A stretch of 64,000 bases of DNA from Agriotes lineatus (taxonomy: Eukaryota > Arthropoda > Insecta > Coleoptera > Elateridae): positions 1 through 64,000 of the forward strand of contig CALNHX010002302.1 of the NCBI GenBank assembly GCA_940337035.1, in the 5' to 3' direction. The position numbers were made by a program, and so were the translations under genes. A model generated the notes under the pieces. The model was not told where the DNA came from. It saw only the letters and a program-made list of their open reading frames with translations, and did not search any database. Shown here piece after piece: positions 47,084-58,090 of the stretch; the stretch's first letter is position 1, and every line of letters begins with the position of its first letter.

Positions 47084-47414
47084 TAAAATACTCTTACTAT
47101 ATAGAAATGTATTTTTTTTTAATAATAAAATAAAATGTACGAGAAGAAACTAGATTGTTAATTTTTAATATCTTGCAAATTAAAAACCTGAAATTTAAAA
47201 GAAAATTGCAAAGTATCTGAAAATCAGATACAGTATCAGGTATCGAGCATCGAATTAGGGTATCGGAAGTATCAGTATCTGAGTTGAGGTATCGGCCCAG
47301 CTCTAATTTAAGCACTAGTTTCGAATCTCGTAATATATTGGTTGCTAAGTGAGGGAAACCCACGTTCGGCAGCACACTTTTATCGTATCCGTTGATTAGT
47401 TAACTTTGAAGAGT

Positions 47415-47735
47415 CTCATTTGGTACAAAAAAAAATGGGAGAAACCAGTGAGAACTGTTTTTCGAAGCAGTTGCATGTGACTTCATACTTGATACTTTCT
47501 TTCAATTACAAACAACTTTTTCATATAAGATTTTTATGTATTTTGACCAGTAGGGTACTTTATTCTTGAACTATTTTCATGTTTTTGAACCGCTCTCGTA
47601 TACAAAAAAAGATATTTAAATTTTGGCAAGTGTATTCTTAGTTGGAGAAGATGGAGGAACTTTTATCAGGAATAACATTTTCTGATAAATGGATAATATA
47701 AAAAAATCCATGTGTTCAAATTTATGACGGGCACT
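47415..47735 (+). repeat. Dispersed repeat family X, copy 4
   Basis: Contains AACAACTTTTTCATATAAGA, GTTTTTGAACCGCTCTCGTA and ends CAAATTTATGACGGGCACTG, the same order as copy 1. The next hAT element inserted at its end. Confidence 0.65.
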
Positions 47736-47950
47736 GTATGTTAGAGACCTGCGCTAATCCAGTATATAGAACCTGCACCCGACCTGCGAACTGCAATTTC
47801 TGAAATTTTAAACACGCACCCAACCTGCGAACCGCAATTTTCACATATTTATACCCGCACGCGACCCACCAATTCAAACCCAAACCCGACCCGCAAGCTT
47901 TGCACTTTTAAAGCCGCAATTGACCCCAAATATGATAGAATGCCTCTACA

Positions 47951-49175
47951 CAGGGCTGTAGAGTCGGAGTCTGAGTCGAGGAGTCGGAACTTTTTGGGTG
48001 GAGTCGGAGTAGGAGTAGGAGTCGGAGTCCGTATAAATTACCCGACTCCGACTCCCACTTTACAATTTTACCAAAAGCTAACAAGCTATTTGAACGACTG
48101 TAGTACTGACTATTTGAAGACGGACTCAGGGTTAATAAAAATCATTTTTTTAAATTTATGTTAGTTTATGAAAATGCATGTACACTATAATATGTTAATT
48201 CATAGATCCATGAGTGTGCAGTGTGTTCTAGAACCCGTGTGGTCGTGCTTGTAAATTTAAATTCCTACCGAACTATTTAAAAATGCCGACTTTTTCCTTG
48301 CACACCGTAGTAAGACGGTTTTTCTATATCTTACCAATAACTGTTTTATGTGATTAACAATAAAACAAGCATAGTACGTATTGTTACTATTATTAGTATT
48401 ACGTCTAATTTCTAACTTTAATAGTGCACCTTATTTTTATGTTTCAACCGTTTCAAGATGTATTTTAAAAGTTAAAACGTTTTCATCATTTTGTTATATT
48501 ATTACTGTTCATGGTGGTTTTGGTTAATTAGCAATGTTCTTTTGTTTATTTTTTTTTGTGTTGATTTGGCAAAATATAAAAGATATTATTTAAGTCAATG
48601 AGTTTTATAATGAAATTACTCCATTAAATTCTATTTTAATGAAATGATTTAAATCTGCTCAACTCTGCTCAGACCTCAGACTATTTGGATTTCCTATGAC
48701 TCAGTAAACGTGTATTACGTAGGCAGGTAGTAAATGACCACTTAAGAAAATAATCTACTAAGGAATGTAGTTATTGCTGTTAGTTTAGTAGGCAGGTAAG
48801 AAGCTTTTGCCATAATAATGGCATTTGCAGGTTTATTAAATTTTGCCAGGAAATTTATTCTTCTTAAAGTAAATTTTATTCTTTTCCTTTTTTACGTTTG
48901 TAAACCTCTCTGTGTATTTGTACATGAAATCAGTACGTTGCTAGAAACCGTGCATCCAATATTTGTAATTTATTATAATCAACCACAATCCGCAAAACTA
49001 CTGAAATTCGTCATGAGCCAGTAAAGTTTATCAGGTAGATGAAAAGGAATGAGGTGGGGGGGGGGGGGAGTATCAATATTCTAGTACTGTTGAAGTCGGA
49101 GCCGGGAGTCGGATTCAAACTACTAAAATATCAGGAGTCCGAGTCGGATTTTTTTTTACCGACTCCACAGCCCTG
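47951..49175. mobile_element. hAT element with CAGGGCTGTAGAGTCGG ends, nested
   Basis: Ends CAGGGCTGTAGAGTCGGAG and GACTCCACAGCCCTG, flanked by an 8-bp duplication with one mismatch (CCTCTACA 47943-47950, CCTATACA 49176-49183). Sub-terminal AGTCGGAGT repeats fill both ends. CAGGGCTGTGGAGTCGG is a well-known hAT terminus. A G run lies near 49058. A 68-codon ORF at 48818-49024 (ATG context, hydrophobic) is not recognised. Confidence 0.9.
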
Positions 49176-49196
49176 CCTATACACAATATCAATGTG

Positions 49197-49690
49197 AATC
49201 TTAAAGGCCCATTTCTACCGTCCATCTTTGAACATACTAGACTTTCTCCATAGCGTTCCAACGGTCTCTGTTTTGTGCTTCCCTGATCCAATTCAGTCCT
49301 GCAATTAACTTGAGATCATTTGTCCATCGGGTTGGTGGACGTCCTCTTTTCCTTCTGCCCAGGTATGGTCTCCAGTGGAGGATCATACTATTCCATCACG
49401 AATCCTTACACCTCGCTGTATGTCCAGCGTAACTCCATTTTAGTCTGGTAATTGTTTCGACAGCGTCGATCATTCCTGTAGTTTGTCTGATCCAATGATT
49501 GTTTTTTTTTGTCTTTTAAAGATATGCCAATCATCTATCTGTCTGTCCATGGCTTCTTTGTATGACTGATATTATCTTTCATCTTTGTTTTGTCCAAGTT
49601 CATGTTTGGCAGCCATAGGTTAGAACTGTGAGGATGATTTGATTGAATAGCCTTGATCTAAGTTTTATTCACAATAAAGAAAGTTATTTT
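49197..49690 (-). pseudogene. 3' fragment of an RTE-like non-LTR retrotransposon
   Basis: On the minus strand broken frames read HWRPYLGRRKRGRPPTRWTN then DLKLIAGLNWIREAQNRDRW, the typical C-terminal tail (RGRP..RW.DD....G..W...AQDR..W) of RTE/craniofacial-type retrotransposon proteins. Only the end of the RT protein and 3' UTR are present, a usual 5'-truncated insertion. Confidence 0.85.
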
Positions 49691-49894
49691 CACACTTCGG
49701 CAGTCAAATTATTATTAGGTGTAATTTTTTTATACACAAAGGAAACAAATTTACGTTGAAGAAATTAAGTTGTACCCGCCACCCGACTCGCAGTTTCAAA
49801 TTCTTACCCGACCCGCTACCCGCAATATTGATATAAATCCTACCCGCAATGCGGGAATCTGACCCAATGCAAGACTCTGCTGTATGTTATTATA

Positions 49895-51255
49895 CAGGGT
49901 GTCCCGTGAGGTAAGGTACAAAATTTCAGGACGTGTTCCTTAGGTAAATTTCGAGTCGAAAATGTCTATATGAACATAGTCCGCAAATTCCTTATCAAGA
50001 TATGACATTTTTTAAATTTTAGTATTGTTACAGGAAAATCTCTTATTTCAAAAAAATATGAAAATTATAAATGTGTGATGAAGCACCATGTTCTAGCCAG
50101 CCAGTAGGCCGTGCTACATTTTGTTATTTATTGTGACAGTTGAGCTGTTGTGTCAGTTTGATTGAACTCCGCATTTCATCAGACGGTTAATTTCAAATCT
50201 ACTGTCATGTTTGTTTTTACAAACGAAGAACACGCAGACATGCTGTTAGTCTATGGATACTGCAACTGCAGTGGTAGGAAATCAGTGAGGGAATACTGCC
50301 GCCGGTATCCGAATTGAAGAATACCTGATAGTAGAGTATTCGGGAGAGTTTTCGAACAGGTTAGAGCAAACGCTACAGTAACACGTTCATCAGCAGCTGA
50401 CCATGATTTAATACTGGATAGTGTTGAAAGGTCACCATCAACTAGAGTTCGCAGAATAGCAGTTCGCACTGGTGCTAGCCGAATGACTGTATGGAGAACG
50501 ATGCATAATTTTGATTTGTACCCGTTACGTTTGCAACCTATCCAATCTTTGCTGCCCACTGATCCGGACCCTCTTATGCAGTTCTGTAATTGGATCAACG
50601 CACATCGTAATCTTGTTAATAAAATTTTGTTCACCAATGAGTGTACATTTACTCGAGACGGCGTTAATAATTTGAGAAATTTCCATTCTTGGCAGCTTGA
50701 AAACCATCGAACGGAATTTCCAACACTTTTTGTGTTTGACGCTCGTTTGACATCTCCAATTTAGTTCAATTTTTACAAGAAGAACTGCCAATGTTGTTGG
50801 AGAATATCCCGCTTTAAATAAGACAACAGATGTGGGTAAAACATGTTTTTCCTGGACGGGGTGGCCCAGTTTCTTGGCCACCCCGTTCACCTAATTTAAA
50901 TCCCCTAGATTACTACTTGTGGGGACGCATGAAGACTTTGGTGTATATGGAAAAATCACGTACTAGGCATGAACTGCTTCATACAATTATTGAAGTTGCT
51001 GCTGACATTAGAAACAATTGCTGTGTTATCCGGAAAGCCGTCAATCACATTTATAAACGGGCGAGACTGTGCTTGCGGTGTGAAGGTGGTCATTTTGAAC
51101 AATTATTGTAATAATTGTTTTTAGTTAATAAAATTTAAAAAATGTCATCTCGATAAGGAAGCATTTGCGGACCATGTTCATATAGACATTTTCGACTCGA
51201 ATTTACCCGAGGAACACGTCCTAAAATTTTGTACCTTACCTCGCGGGACACCCTG
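49895..51255 (+). mobile_element. Tc1/mariner-type element with deleted transposase
   Basis: Long terminal inverted repeats starting CAGGGTGTCCCGTGAGGTAA, flanked by TA (49893-49894 and 51256-51257). The plus-strand transposase begins near 50207 (FTNEEHADMLLVYG) and includes HTH regions and NKILFTNECTFTRDGVNN, where the first catalytic residue would normally be D (here NE for DE). It breaks at 50764. After a deletion of a few hundred bases it resumes as WVKHVFPGRGGPVSWPPRSP then NLNPLDYYLWGRMK and CEGGHFEQLL to a stop at 51111. The middle catalytic region is lost, so it cannot move by itself. Confidence 0.92.
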
Positions 51256-51264
51256 TATATATTA

Positions 51265-51651
51265 CGATATGTAGTATTGGAATGGGGAAAAAATCTTCTT
51301 TCTTATGATGCCCCAGACAACTATGGGGTCAATATAAAAAATACAACTGTATGGTACAACACAAATTTCAAAATTTTTCGAAAAACTAACTGCGCTACTG
51401 CATTCGCATCAAAAAAGTGCCTAAAGAACGTAAAAATTACTTTTCTCGATTTTTATACATAAGCGAGATATAGCCACAAAACAAAAAGCCTAAAAATTTA
51501 ACTTTTGTTTATAATTCGAAAACAAAAGACGATAGCCTATTTTGGTTTCCACCATTAAACTTTTCTTGAAAAATGAGATCCAGGATGGGGTAATATCTCC
51601 TATAGTTATCGAGATTCCCTACAAAAACATCCAAATTTGCCCACCCTGTTC
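51265..51651 (-). repeat. Dispersed repeat family Y, copy 2
   Basis: Reverse of 44938-45350. Ends ATTTGCCCACCCTGT, the complement of the ACAGGGTGG start of copy 1. Confidence 0.62.
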
Positions 51652-51689
51652 AAAAGTACATGTACCATTTTGTTTTCTTTTCGTAATAT

Positions 51690-52010
51690 ACAGCGTGATC
51701 AGAATAATGGGCAACAAAGGGGCAACTTTTTAAATTTGTATTTATTAAAAAATTTTGTTCTTGATATAAGTCCCTGAATTTTCTAAAATTCAAAATAAAC
51801 TTGCTAAAATTTAAATAGCTCCTTTCGTATACGGGGGAGGTTCAAAAATATGAATATGACATAAGAATAAAGTACCCTTATTATTCAAAATAGACAAAAA
51901 TGTTATTTAGAAAAGTTGCTTAGAATTGAGAGGTGTAAAATATGAGGTCACAGCCACCTACTCCAAAAAATAATTTTTTGTTTTTCCTTTTTTTACCGCC
52001 CTGTGCATTA
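51690..52010 (-). repeat. Dispersed repeat family X, copy 5
   Basis: Contains CTCCTTTCGTATACGGGGGA and GGTTCAAAAATATGA, and continues ATAAAGTACCCTTATTATTC, an uninterrupted version of the site that holds a MITE in copy 2. Confidence 0.7.
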
Positions 52011-52073
52011 CGCTTCAGATTAACTTATTATCAGATACGGTAAGAATATACTGTCAAAATCAGTGTCGCTTAC

Positions 52074-52355
52074 TTGGCAACAAGAAAATTAATTGAAATT
52101 AGTGATAATAAAAATATTGTTATATTAACAGGCAAAAATAAATATAAGCAAGTGATAATCAATTACTTTGATTTTGTGGAAGAAATCCGTAAACTAGAAT
52201 TGAGATTGTGCGTAATAGAGGACCATGAAATAAATACTAGAATAGATATGGAAGTAGTAACTAAAGTGTGTAAATTATATCACGAAATAAATATAGGTAT
52301 CACTAATTCTGTTCTAAAATCACTTCTGAAATTTGGATGGCAATCAAAAGAATAA
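52074..52355 (+). CDS. Unassigned 93-codon ORF
   Basis: I do not recognise the product. The frame has no ATG at its start (it begins with TTG) and includes FDFVEEIRKLELRLCVIEDH and DMEVVTKVCKLYHEINIGIT. It lies just upstream of an RT remnant and may be part of the same dead element, or chance. Confidence 0.2.
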   Translation: MATRKLIEISDNKNIVILTGKNKYKQVIINYFDFVEEIRKLELRLCVIEDHEINTRIDMEVVTKVCKLYHEINIGITNSVLKSLLKFGWQSKE

Positions 52356-52384
52356 ATCCTAAGATATAATGGGTATTGAAGGTA

Positions 52385-52960
52385 TAGCAGTCCATGTGAT
52401 TGCATTAATAGGTGAAACGCGGGTGTAAATATTGTGTTTACAATAAACAGGAACAACAGGAAAGTGACCTGATGATTGGAGAGAATCCATGTTTCATTCA
52501 TAAGACTACTAATCAAATAAAAATATGTGAAAATGAAAAGAAAAGATAATGAATCTGCAATTTGCAGATGGCACTACCATACTTGCAAATGCCATGGACG
52601 ACTGGAACAAAAAAGTAGTGAAGTAGCGTGAAGTATAAATAAAAAACACACAGCAATGAAAATAATGAACCTCACTAACACGGATATCCCTATGTGAGGA
52701 GAGTATGAGATAGTATCTCAGTTTATCTGCTTAGAATCCTTATTAACAGATACTGGTGATATGTCCAAAGAAGCAAATATTCTTCATCTTTACGTACGCT
52801 TAAGAAGAATGGACTATTAGGGAACGTGACACACACAAAATTGAAGCACAAGGCTCTCAGCCATTATATAAAGAGAATATGCATATTGCAAGACAAAATC
52901 CTAATACCTTGGGAATGCTAGTACAGAGAGACATTAATAATGAAATATCAGTATTGTTAA
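52385..52960 (+). pseudogene. Decayed RTE-like reverse transcriptase fragment
   Basis: NLQFADGTTILANAMDDWNK near 52550 corresponds to the RT FADD motif (second Asp now Gly). YEIVSQFICLESLLTDTGDM near 52700 matches the YLGS.IT..G segment that follows in this RT group. Stops and frame changes interrupt it. Confidence 0.7.
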
Positions 52961-52987
52961 TACAATGTAATTGTTATTATAGTTATT

Positions 52988-53113
52988 AAGGTACTAAGGG
53001 CATTATGAGTAAAATAAGAGCCCAAGATTGTTAGTGTGCTAACCGAGGGCCTTTGGCCCGAGGTGTGTACAACAATCGCGGGCTCTTAGCTCATAATGCC
53101 CGTGGTGCCTTCA
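52988..53113. repeat. Hairpin H14
   Basis: Outer arms GGTACTAAGGGCATTATGAG and CTCATAATGCCCGTGGTGCC; inner TAAGAGCCC..GATTGT and ACAATC..GGGCTCTTA; centre GAGGGCCTTTGGCCCGAGG. Confidence 0.8.
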
Positions 53114-53441
53114 AGGTTTTATGTCCTACCAATTTTCTTACCTAATTCATATTCATATTCAATTCATATAATTACTATTACTAGTATTTAAGATTGATCT
53201 AGTTAGCTGATCTAAGTTAGATTTGTGACATTAGCTAAGCTGTCATTAATTTTCATTGTGACAGTGGTGCATATCCATGGAAACAAATACTGTTAATTTT
53301 TCTTAATAACCCTAGTGTTCTTATGAAGAAAATAATTGCCCTGGAGCGTTATTTTGTATCTAAGATAACTTAAAATAGAGTCATTAATTTCAATTAATGT
53401 ACTGGTAGGACATAAAATATTTTACTTCCAACGTTGTAACA

Positions 53442-53577
53442 ATAGTATATTGTATGTTAAGAGCTGAAAGTGCATTCTTGCCGCTTGCGCATGAATATTG
53501 CTGGTTGAGACGAAGTCGAAACCAGCAATCATGCAAAAGCGGCAAGCGCACTTTTAGCTCGAAACATACATACTATT
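53442..53577. repeat. Hairpin H15
   Basis: Arms read AGTATATTGTATGTT, AGAGCT, AAAGTGC, TGCCGCTT, ATTGCTGGTT and pair in order with AACCAGCAAT, AAGCGGCA, GCACTTT, AGCTC, AACATACATACTATT around GAGACGAAGTCG. This is the longest stem of the set. Confidence 0.82.
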
Positions 53578-53599
53578 TTTTCGACGACTGAGCATATTA

Positions 53600-54180
53600 T
53601 TAAAGGAAAATATCAAATTTCGTTTTATCGCAAAAATTAATTGACAATCAAGTTAACATTACTCGCGCAGTCTATATGACATGTGACGCGATTATTTCCA
53701 CAAATGACGGGCGTTGTCAAGGAAACATTCGGACGTGGCTAACTATTTTGTTTACGCGGAAACCCAAAACGCTCGGCGAGCGGCAAAAAGATGAAAACGC
53801 ACGCTCAGCGGCAAATGTCAACTTTCTGTTGTCAAGTGACAGTGAGAAAAATCTACTTTCGATGTCAGTCGTCGAAAAAATAAGGTGTTATTTGTTTATT
53901 AGAAAAGCAGATGCATGTTTTGAAACAAATTGATAATGAGAATAATAATTTGGATAATCTGTAATTTTTTATTCTCTATTCTTAGTTTAATGAAGTTACA
54001 TATAAACAAGAAGAAACGATGCAAGCCCTTTATCGATACTTCGATATACTGCTGGCATGGAGCTGTTTTTGCCATGCTCTCTTTGAGACGTCCGCTCCTT
54101 GAGACACATTTAGTCTTCATAATCTGTTGAACTGTGCTTTCAATGTGGTATGGCCATTATCATATATGTTACACTGGTTG
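53600..54180. other. Intron sequence, nothing recognised
   Basis: A 85-codon ORF at 53676-53933 and small overlapping ORFs show no family motif. Slightly higher GC at 53690-53830. Confidence 0.35.
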
Positions 54181-54601
54181 ATTGTAAATTAAGGGCCACT
54201 TGCATTTCTCCATTGTTATGAAAAAAAAAACTTTTATAGAGAAAAGCCATACGATTTTATGTGACAAACATTTGAAGGGTACGAACAGAAGTATCCAACT
54301 TCTGGTTAAACCGGAAGTTTAATAATTTTTTATTTTTCTTATGGAACACTGTATTTTTTAAATTAATTTGATAGTTTAAGCCATTATCTTTAAAAAATTG
54401 TTAACCAACTATAGGCCTAAAGTTAATAATTAACGAGCTATTACTATTAAAACACAGAAACAGTATTACCAGCGTACATACATCAAACAAGTAGACACTC
54501 ATTCCAAATGTTGTAACCTGTCTAGAGTGCCTGGGGCAGTAACTCGGGGGGTATTTCTGAGCTTGACTATCAGATGGCAGCACAAAGTGCTACCAATCAG
54601 A

Positions 54602-54977
54602 GCCAGTAGATATAGGAGAGTACCGCCACGTCCGCCATGTTTGTTCCTTTGTCATATGCGTCACTTTGAGGTTTGTAGCACAATTCCGTCAACGTGACAT
54701 TTATTGGCAATCCGAAATTTTACTTAAAATTGGCAAGACTGTAAGTCTCTGTCAAATTCGAGGTTAGTAGGTTAGGTTTTGTTTGTATTTTACACAAATT
54801 GAAGGAAAACATAACCTGATAACCTCGAATTTGACATAGACTTACAGTCTTGCCAATTTCAAGTGAAATTTTAAAAATGACTCAATCAGTCATTACTGAT
54901 GGGAACAAAAATGGCGGCGATGGCGGCATTTTTACGGATCAAAGAATGGCGGTACTCTCTTATATCTACTGGCTCTG
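54602..54977. repeat. Nested inverted repeat containing palindrome family T, copy 5
   Basis: Outer arms GCCAGTAGATATAGGAGAGT and ACTCTCTTATATCTACTGGC. Inside them is a T-family palindrome 54727-54860 (ATTGGCAAGACTGTAAGTCT .. complement, with GAGGTTAGTAGGTTAGG). A short duplicated GCTACCAATCAGAGCCAGT / CTGGCTCTGCTACCAATCA follows at 54978-55018. Confidence 0.8.
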
Positions 54978-55282
54978 CTACCAATCAGAGCCAGTTACTG
55001 GCTCTGCTACCAATCATATGTGATAAAGTAGTGGCGCCATCTGTTAGTACTATCGGAAAATACCTCCCCCAGGAGCCGTCCAAGGTCAGCCAAATCGGTA
55101 TTTTGACATCAAAGGAACCGACAGTGAGTGTCTCTACTTGTTTGATTAATATATGCTGGTATATCTAATTAAAGAAAAACTGAACACATATGGACATAAA
55201 AATAATGACAGACAAACAAACGTACAAACAAACAAATGCTCAATATCTGTCAAAATATGATTATGTTTAACAGACATGTTAC

Positions 55283-55575
55283 AATTAAATTCGTTTTCCG
55301 ACCCAGAACGCGTGAATATGCTACAAGCATAGTTTTTGCGTCGGAAAAATTCTCAACGACAGACTGAAATGTATCGAAATTGTTACCCAAAGAACCAACA
55401 GCCGCATCCTCGTACATTTGCTAAACCGGAAATTAAAACGCAAACTTGCAGAAGTTTTTCTACAAATCCAGGAAATCTTAAATGTAGCCAAATTAGAAAT
55501 GGGGAATTTCCTAATGAAGATATTGTGTTAGCGCATTTCAGAGAAAATATGCATATTTCAATAAGGAGGTATCCA
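55283..55575 (+). pseudogene. Transposase N-terminal (HTH) remnant
   Basis: Frames read NSQRQTEMYRNCYPKNQQPH then PRTFAK, like the helix-turn-helix start of Tc1-like transposases (R.A..LY..RYP.R..P..RTF..L). Compare REYCRRYPN in the element at 49895. Further on is ENMHISIRR, the usual E.NP.ISTRR segment. The DDE domain is gone. Confidence 0.65.
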
Positions 55576-56149
55576 TTCAATCTAATGCTAAATTTTAAGA
55601 GTAACATAAATTAAATATTTATTTGGTTTTTTCGTAGCCTGTATTAAGCTCAAAGTGCTATTGGCTACATAACTTTATGTGCTCGTGAGTTATTAACCCC
55701 AGGCCTATAGCTGGTTAATAGTTTTTTAAAGATAATTCCATGAACTACCAAATCAATTTAAAAAATACAAGTTCCGTAAGAAAAACCAAAAATAATTCAT
55801 CTTCCAGTTTAACCAGAAGTCTGGTATTTCTGTTCGTACTCTTAAAATATGTGCTACCTAAAACGGTGTAACTTACCTATACATATAAAAGTTTCACTAT
55901 CTGTCATAACAATGAAGAAATTCAATTGGCCCTTAATTTACAACCAACCCCTCCGTATACATACAAAGAGAATTCGCAAGGGGGACGAGAACTAATAATT
56001 CCGAAGCCTAGACGGAGAGAATTGGTTTAAAATTGAGTCGACGATTTATCAATACTGTTAGTTGATAGTACGAATGGGGCCGAGTCCCAATAACGTGGCA
56101 TTTCATATTTAAAGGTGAGAAGAGGTAGAAATTTGAAAATATAATTTTA

Positions 56150-56240
56150 AAAAAATCTCACCCGGATCAAGACTCGAACTTCCTACATTAAGCTTGACAC
56201 TTCACAAGCATCGTCAGTAGACCGCTTAACGTTGATTACT
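56150..56240 (-). repeat. Possible tRNA-derived SINE
   Basis: On the minus strand, AAGTTCGAGTCTTGATCCGG resembles a Pol III B box region, followed by GTGAGATTTTTT. An upstream A box is not clear. Confidence 0.35.
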
Positions 56241-56664
56241 GGAAATGCAAAAACAAATCGACAAATGCATACAAAGAAAAAAGCGATTAATGTGCCCAAA
56301 GGCTTCTCAGTTTTTTGTATTGATATTATACAACCAATTGTGTAAAAATCATCATGGTAGTTTATGTCGTTCTCGAGTTACTATGTTTACAGCCATCTGG
56401 AATGACACTCGTTCTTTATTAATTTTCCGATTTTTCTTTAACTCCCAAATGTAGTTTCATGAATCATGACACTTTTCATATATATAGTTTTGGGTTGGTT
56501 GCGATAGATTGAACGGTTATGATAAAAATTGTAAATTTGTAAGAATGACCAGGGTCGAAAATTCTACTTCGGCAGGTTGTGCCGAAATAATAAGTCGAAT
56601 GCCTTTTTCTTCATTTTTAGAAGAGTAGGATATTATTGCATCTATAATTTGAAATGTCTTACAG

Positions 56665-56752
56665 GGATGGTCAGTTAAAACGAACTAAACCCAAGAAGGA
56701 ATGGAGGGAGCGACAGCAAGAGGAGTTCAGCAAACGATTAAAATTAGAATAG
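56665..56752 (+). CDS. GPAT4: GPAT4-like, last coding exon
   Basis: Acceptor TCTTACAG ending 56664. The first G completes the Trp codon left open by exon 44152-44502. The exon continues DGQLKRTKPKKEWRERQQEE then FSKRLKLE and stops TAG at 56750-56752. This is the expected GPAT3/4 C-terminus (WDGGLKR.K....EEQQ..YS). The short basic tail is cytosolic in known orthologs. The exon lies 12.2 kb downstream of the previous one, across a transposon-filled intron. Confidence 0.93.
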
Positions 56753-58090
56753 GTAACTTTAGGTGTTTCCAGCAGGTATATTTATAAGAAAAATCCAGAA
56801 TCCAGATTAAGATTAATGGTAAATATAATTTAAAAAAATGAGTTTTACTCTTTCAAAATGTTTATGCTTGTATACTTTTTACAGTTTTATATATTTTTAA
56901 ATTCAGGTTGCATTTAATTGTTCCTATAATTTTAATACGTCAATAGTTGTAGGGGAAAGGTGTGATATCAGTTAAATCTAAAACTATTTTTATTTATAAA
57001 GCTTAAGTTATGTACTCAGTTAATTAAATACATCTGTGCATTTTATCGCATTTTTGAATTTGGACAAGCTCTATACATCCTGCGATTTATATGTGGTGAT
57101 CATTGATTATTATCTATTATATAGATAATACTAATTAGATTTAACTGATAAATATGCACTCAGAATTGAGAGAGCAGCACTTTCACTGTATTTCAACAAC
57201 GTTGTCTTAAAGTTGTTCGTGTGTTATATGCTTAGTAGCAATAATGTATTTTTTAACTAATTTGTTTTTTATTGAATAACAGAATTGCGGTTTCTTTTTG
57301 CCTAGTCATTATGTTGAGGTATGCATCATAAGATGAAGTATTATATGTTTATTCACAGTAAATAGCCAAGCTAGAATGCAGTAGTCATGAATGGGTTTTG
57401 GTTGAAAAGTATTACCTTAGATGAAATTTTAATATTTAAGTTCATATCGAACTGTATGGAATTTTAATGTGAAGTAATTAATTGTATGATATTTATTTGT
57501 ATGCTGCTAAATTACACGGTGAAAGCAGTTTAGCTAATTTTTGTTAAGTCGTAATTTTTTGAAACTATGTATTTAATAGTTTCACCTAAAAATAGCTTGT
57601 GTTTATAATTCGTTTTAGCACACATCTAGTCTTTAAGTCGCAAGTTTGCAATAAGAACTCCAATAATCATTTAGTTTTGAAGGCAAATAACGTTTGGTCA
57701 ATTATTTTGAGGTGTCGATTCATTGGCTGTGGCTGATGAATGAAGATAATACATAATTCTTTAGTTTGTGTAATGAAAACGAATGTAAATAAGTAGCTTG
57801 ATAATTATCTGATAATTTTGTGCCTAAACATTTTATTTATAACTTTTTAAAATAAGCTGAGATTGTGATGACTAATTTTAGTGTTGCAATGATGTAAAAC
57901 TGGCAATTAAACTGCTGAATTGTAGTAAGAGGTATCCATTATTTATTTAAGATGCATGCAAATTAAAACTCACTGTAACATTGAAATATATTACATAATT
58001 TGAATGATATGTGAAAGAACTGTTATGTACATACCTAATTAGTTTTTGTATATTATATTGTTTTTGTTGTAACTTTAATTTGAATAAAAT
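56753..58090 (+). other. Probable 3' UTR of the GPAT4-like gene
   Basis: AT-rich, no ORFs and no recognisable repeats, in contrast to the intron before it. Candidate polyadenylation signal AATAAA at 58083-58088. The exact end is unknown. Confidence 0.5.

Larger units (their letters stand above)
46089..47306 (+). mobile_element. hAT element remnant with GGGCCGATACC ends
   Basis: The ends GGCTGGGCCGATACC and GGTATCGGCCCAGCTC frame repeated TATCGG motifs. The C-terminal part of a hAT transposase (46748-47083) lies on the plus strand. A copy of repeat X is inserted at about 46348-46732. The flanking 8-bp duplication was not identified. Confidence 0.78.
47744..49881. mobile_element. hAT-like element with nested insertions
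   Basis: Flanked by the 8-bp duplication GTATGTTA (47736-47743 and 49882-49889). The ends are rich in repeated ACCCGAC/CCGCAA phrases in the same orientation on the plus strand. It contains another hAT element (47951-49175) and a non-LTR fragment (49197-49690). No transposase of its own remains visible. Confidence 0.75.
54183..55942 (+). mobile_element. Transposon remnant with TTGTAAATTAAGGGCCA ends
   Basis: The left end TTGTAAATTAAGGGCCACTT and the right end (complement of TTGTAAATTAAGGGCCAATT) continue inward through CTTTTATA.. and ..GTACGAACAGAA.. for about 150 bp. A transposase N-terminal fragment (55283-55575) lies inside. A separate inverted-repeat unit (54602-54977) is nested. Confidence 0.75.
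31984..58090 (+). other. GPAT4: GPAT3/4-family acyltransferase gene, overall span (5' exon not found)
   Basis: Seven coding exons were placed by reading frame, splice sites and similarity to GPAT3/GPAT4 proteins: 31984-32292, 32354-32600, then 38442-38678 or 38881-39114, then 43986-44101, 44152-44502 and 56665-56752. The enzyme family acylates the sn-1 position of glycerol-3-phosphate in the ER, the first step of glycerolipid synthesis. All four acyltransferase blocks are visible: NHTSPID, the GQSHGG region, FPEGTC and PVAIKY. The introns are loaded with transposons, above all the 12.2-kb last intron. An ortholog would begin with a hydrophobic N-terminal segment, which is not found in the window. 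One exon contains a one-base frame break. Confidence 0.85.
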
